Shown here in pieces: positions 5,599 through 6,664 of a DNA stretch of 6,664 nucleotides. The notes below the pieces were generated by a model, which was not told the origin of the DNA, ran no database searches, and saw nothing but the letters and a program-made list of their open reading frames with translations. Numbering within the stretch: the first letter of the stretch is position 1; each line of letters starts with the position of its first letter. Source of the stretch: Verrucomicrobiota bacterium (GTDB lineage: Bacteria > Verrucomicrobiota > Verrucomicrobiia > Chthoniobacterales > JAFAMB01); contig JAFAJU010000422.1 in assembly GCA_019236035.1 (NCBI GenBank), positions 1 to 6,664 on the forward strand, written 5' to 3'. The translations under genes and the position numbers were made by a program.

Positions 5599-6358
5599 GG
5601 TGCGGCGAATAGGCTGGAATATTAGGGTCTGGCATAAAATGGCCGTCATGTTGTCCCAGGCTGACCGGCTCGCGTTGGAATTTGATTCCGTGTTGATCAA
5701 TGAGGTCGTAGTAGGAAGCATAGGCGCCAGGAAATCCAATCATCTTCCAGCCCAACATGTCTTTGTTGCCCCCGTAGACCGGATCGGAGAAGAAGCCCTC
5801 AACGGTCATTCCCCAGAGTTGGCTGAAAAAAATATCTGAGGAAATATCATTCAGATCGATTTTACCGTTTTCAAGCTGGCGCAGGTACTCGTCTTGTTGC
5901 TCAGGCGACATTTCCCAGAAAGGCCTGCCTGATTTAGCCAGTTCGGCGTTAATTGCCTTGATCGCGGTGTGAAATAGCTCACCGGGTGTCAACGGCAGCT
6001 GATATCCGAGCCCGGGTCTTGTCGGTAACCATGGCCCACTCCTATAAAGACGTTCTCCGGCGCCCCACGCGCCTCCAAGTTGCTTATCGAGGTAGTTAGA
6101 AACGCAGGCTTCGACGCCACCGGGATAGTCGTCGGTTGGAATCAATCGAGCAACGGCTGCCTCGATGAACTGTGCTTCCTCTCTATTAAAAAACAGATAC
6201 TGGGTTTCATTTTGTCCAGATTTCTCTGCTTGTTCACTCTGATGATGTTCGTGATCCGGCTGGGCGGTTTCCTTGGCGCGAACCTCTGGAGCGATAGCCG
6301 CGGCGATGCCGGCAAGTCCAACTTTCGCAAGTAACTCTCGACGTGAAACGTTTGACAT
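5594..6358 (-). CDS. Gluconate 2-dehydrogenase subunit 3-like protein with Tat signal
   Basis: A 254-residue small subunit of a membrane-associated FAD dehydrogenase complex. Residues 1-28 form a twin-arginine signal: SRRELLAKVG, a hydrophobic alanine-rich core, then VRA before Lys29 as a likely cleavage site. A polar, His-rich linker follows (about 29-52, with HEHH at 37-40). The conserved domain begins at YLFFNREEAQFIEAAVARLI (54-73), continues with PTDD and YLDKQLGG (89-96), and closes with the strongly conserved GFFSDPVYGG and GWKMIGFPGAY (188-213). Family knowledge: this subunit partners a GMC-type flavoprotein and carries it through the Tat system. The start ATG at 6358 leaves a complete Tat signal; no clear Shine-Dalgarno precedes it. 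The GMC partner starts 33 bases downstream. The family call is firm; the substrate is unknown. Confidence 0.9.
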   Translation of the reverse strand: MSNVSRRELLAKVGLAGIAAAIAPEVRAKETAQPDHEHHQSEQAEKSGQNETQYLFFNREEAQFIEAAVARLIPTDDYPGGVEACVSNYLDKQLGGAWGAGERLYRSGPWLPTRPGLGYQLPLTPGELFHTAIKAINAELAKSGRPFWEMSPEQQDEYLRQLENGKIDLNDISSDIFFSQLWGMTVEGFFSDPVYGGNKDMLGWKMIGFPGAYASYYDLIDQHGIKFQREPVSLGQHDGHFMPDPNIPAYSPHQ

Positions 6359-6536
6359 ACAGTTCGCTGTGAGCTGATTACGAATTTAGCATCGCCACTG
6401 GGGCATCTGGCCTCAATTGCCCAGAAGGAAAGTGCGGGATATGACGAATGGCTAGATTTGGACCTTCTCTTTCGGGTAGTAGTTGTGAACGAGGGATAAC
6501 TAGTGTTTGGATTATGAAACTGCTAACTACAGACCT
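6359..6536 (-). promoter_or_regulatory. Intergenic region likely to hold the promoter of the respiratory cluster
   Basis: This 178-base gap is the largest of the window and separates the malic-enzyme tail from the dehydrogenase genes, so the cluster promoter is most likely here. A possible -10 box, CATAAT on the minus strand (6516-6511), has no convincing -35 partner. Nearer the start codon an imperfect hairpin (6424-6398) pairs CTGGGCA with TGCCCCAG, with one bulged C and a 12-base loop. No T-run follows it, so it is not an intrinsic terminator. No open frame or RNA gene is visible. The call as a promoter region rests on position. Confidence 0.35.
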
Positions 6537-6664
6537 TTAGACGTACTCGGTATACCTCGGTACGAAGACCTGGGTTCGAATATGTGAAGCTATATTAGGT
6601 GGCCGTGGTGGGGCAGCCAGGCCTTGATCGTAGGCTTCGTTTGCGACTGCTGACGCGATTTTCA
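6537..6664 (-). CDS. Probable NAD-type malic enzyme, C-terminal tail (partial)
   Basis: Only the last 41 complete codons before the TAA stop (6539-6537) lie in the window; the rest is beyond the right edge. The readable tail starts KIASAVANEAYDQGLA and ends QVFVPRYTEYV. Seen: an alanine-rich helix followed by a glycine-leucine turn (NEAYDQGLA), a proline/arginine-rich segment (PPRPPN), then an I-R-x-x-V-x-V-P-x-Y-x-x-Y ending. Family knowledge: large NAD-dependent malic enzymes often end with a helix of the type AVAxxAxxxGLA, an acidic or proline-rich turn, and a terminal I-R-x-x-x-x-x-P-x-Y-x-x-Y motif. The match is by pattern only, on about 40 residues. If correct, the enzyme converts malate to pyruvate in the cytoplasm. 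It is 178 bases upstream of the respiratory cluster and need not belong to it. Confidence 0.5.
   Translation of the reverse strand, partial: KIASAVANEAYDQGLAAPPRPPNIASHIRTQVFVPRYTEYV

Noticed and set aside
6398..6424. Hairpin as intrinsic terminator of the malic-enzyme gene
   Set aside because: The stem has a bulge and no T-run follows on the minus strand.
6511..6516. CATAAT as a -10 promoter box
   Set aside because: No -35 element at 16-18 bases; kept only as a remark on the intergenic region.
6542..6564. Ten-base-period direct repeat TACCGAG with a GGTATACC palindrome, resembling a response-regulator site
   Set aside because: It falls inside the last codons of the malic-enzyme tail (VPRYTEYV), so coding explains it.
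6572..6581. GGGTTCGAAT, resembling a tRNA T-loop
   Set aside because: No pairing T-stem, anticodon arm or acceptor stem surrounds it, and it is inside the malic-enzyme frame.

Overview
The window looks like part of a chromosome from an aerobic Gram-negative bacterium. Acidobacteriota is my best guess, at low confidence. It rests on overall protein character and on short heptad repeats between genes, not on any marker gene. Every recognisable gene lies on the minus strand, so the transcript reads from right to left. There is no RNA gene, CRISPR array or insertion sequence, and no gene-free stretch longer than 178 bases.

Layout in transcription order. The C-terminal tail of a probable malic enzyme ends at 6537. 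After a 178-base gap comes a collinear cluster: a Tat-exported gluconate 2-dehydrogenase subunit 3-like protein (6358-5594), an FAD-dependent GMC dehydrogenase with a cysteine cluster (5560-3788), a periplasmic dihaem cytochrome c (3699-2980), then a B-type (ba3-type) haem-copper oxidase as subunit IIa (2897-2676), CuA subunit II (2514-1957) and catalytic subunit I (1953-316). A membrane-anchored protein, probably a c-type cytochrome, starts at 313 and runs off the left edge.

Together the genes describe a complete short respiratory chain. The subunit 3/GMC complex would oxidise a sugar, sugar acid or alcohol in the periplasm. Electrons would pass through its iron-sulphur cluster to the dihaem cytochrome c, then to the CuA site of the oxidase and on to oxygen, without needing quinone or a bc1 complex. 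The ligand and proton-path residues of the oxidase are intact. The substrate cannot be told from the sequence.

The most unusual non-coding features are two unrelated heptad-repeat arrays (5575-5598 and 2644-2678). Each begins exactly at the stop codon of the upstream gene, places a stop codon in all three frames, and ends in a Shine-Dalgarno-like sequence. The second array runs into the only consensus Shine-Dalgarno of the window. That site precedes a seven-codon open frame and an inverted-repeat-rich leader in front of subunit II, which itself has no visible ribosome binding site.
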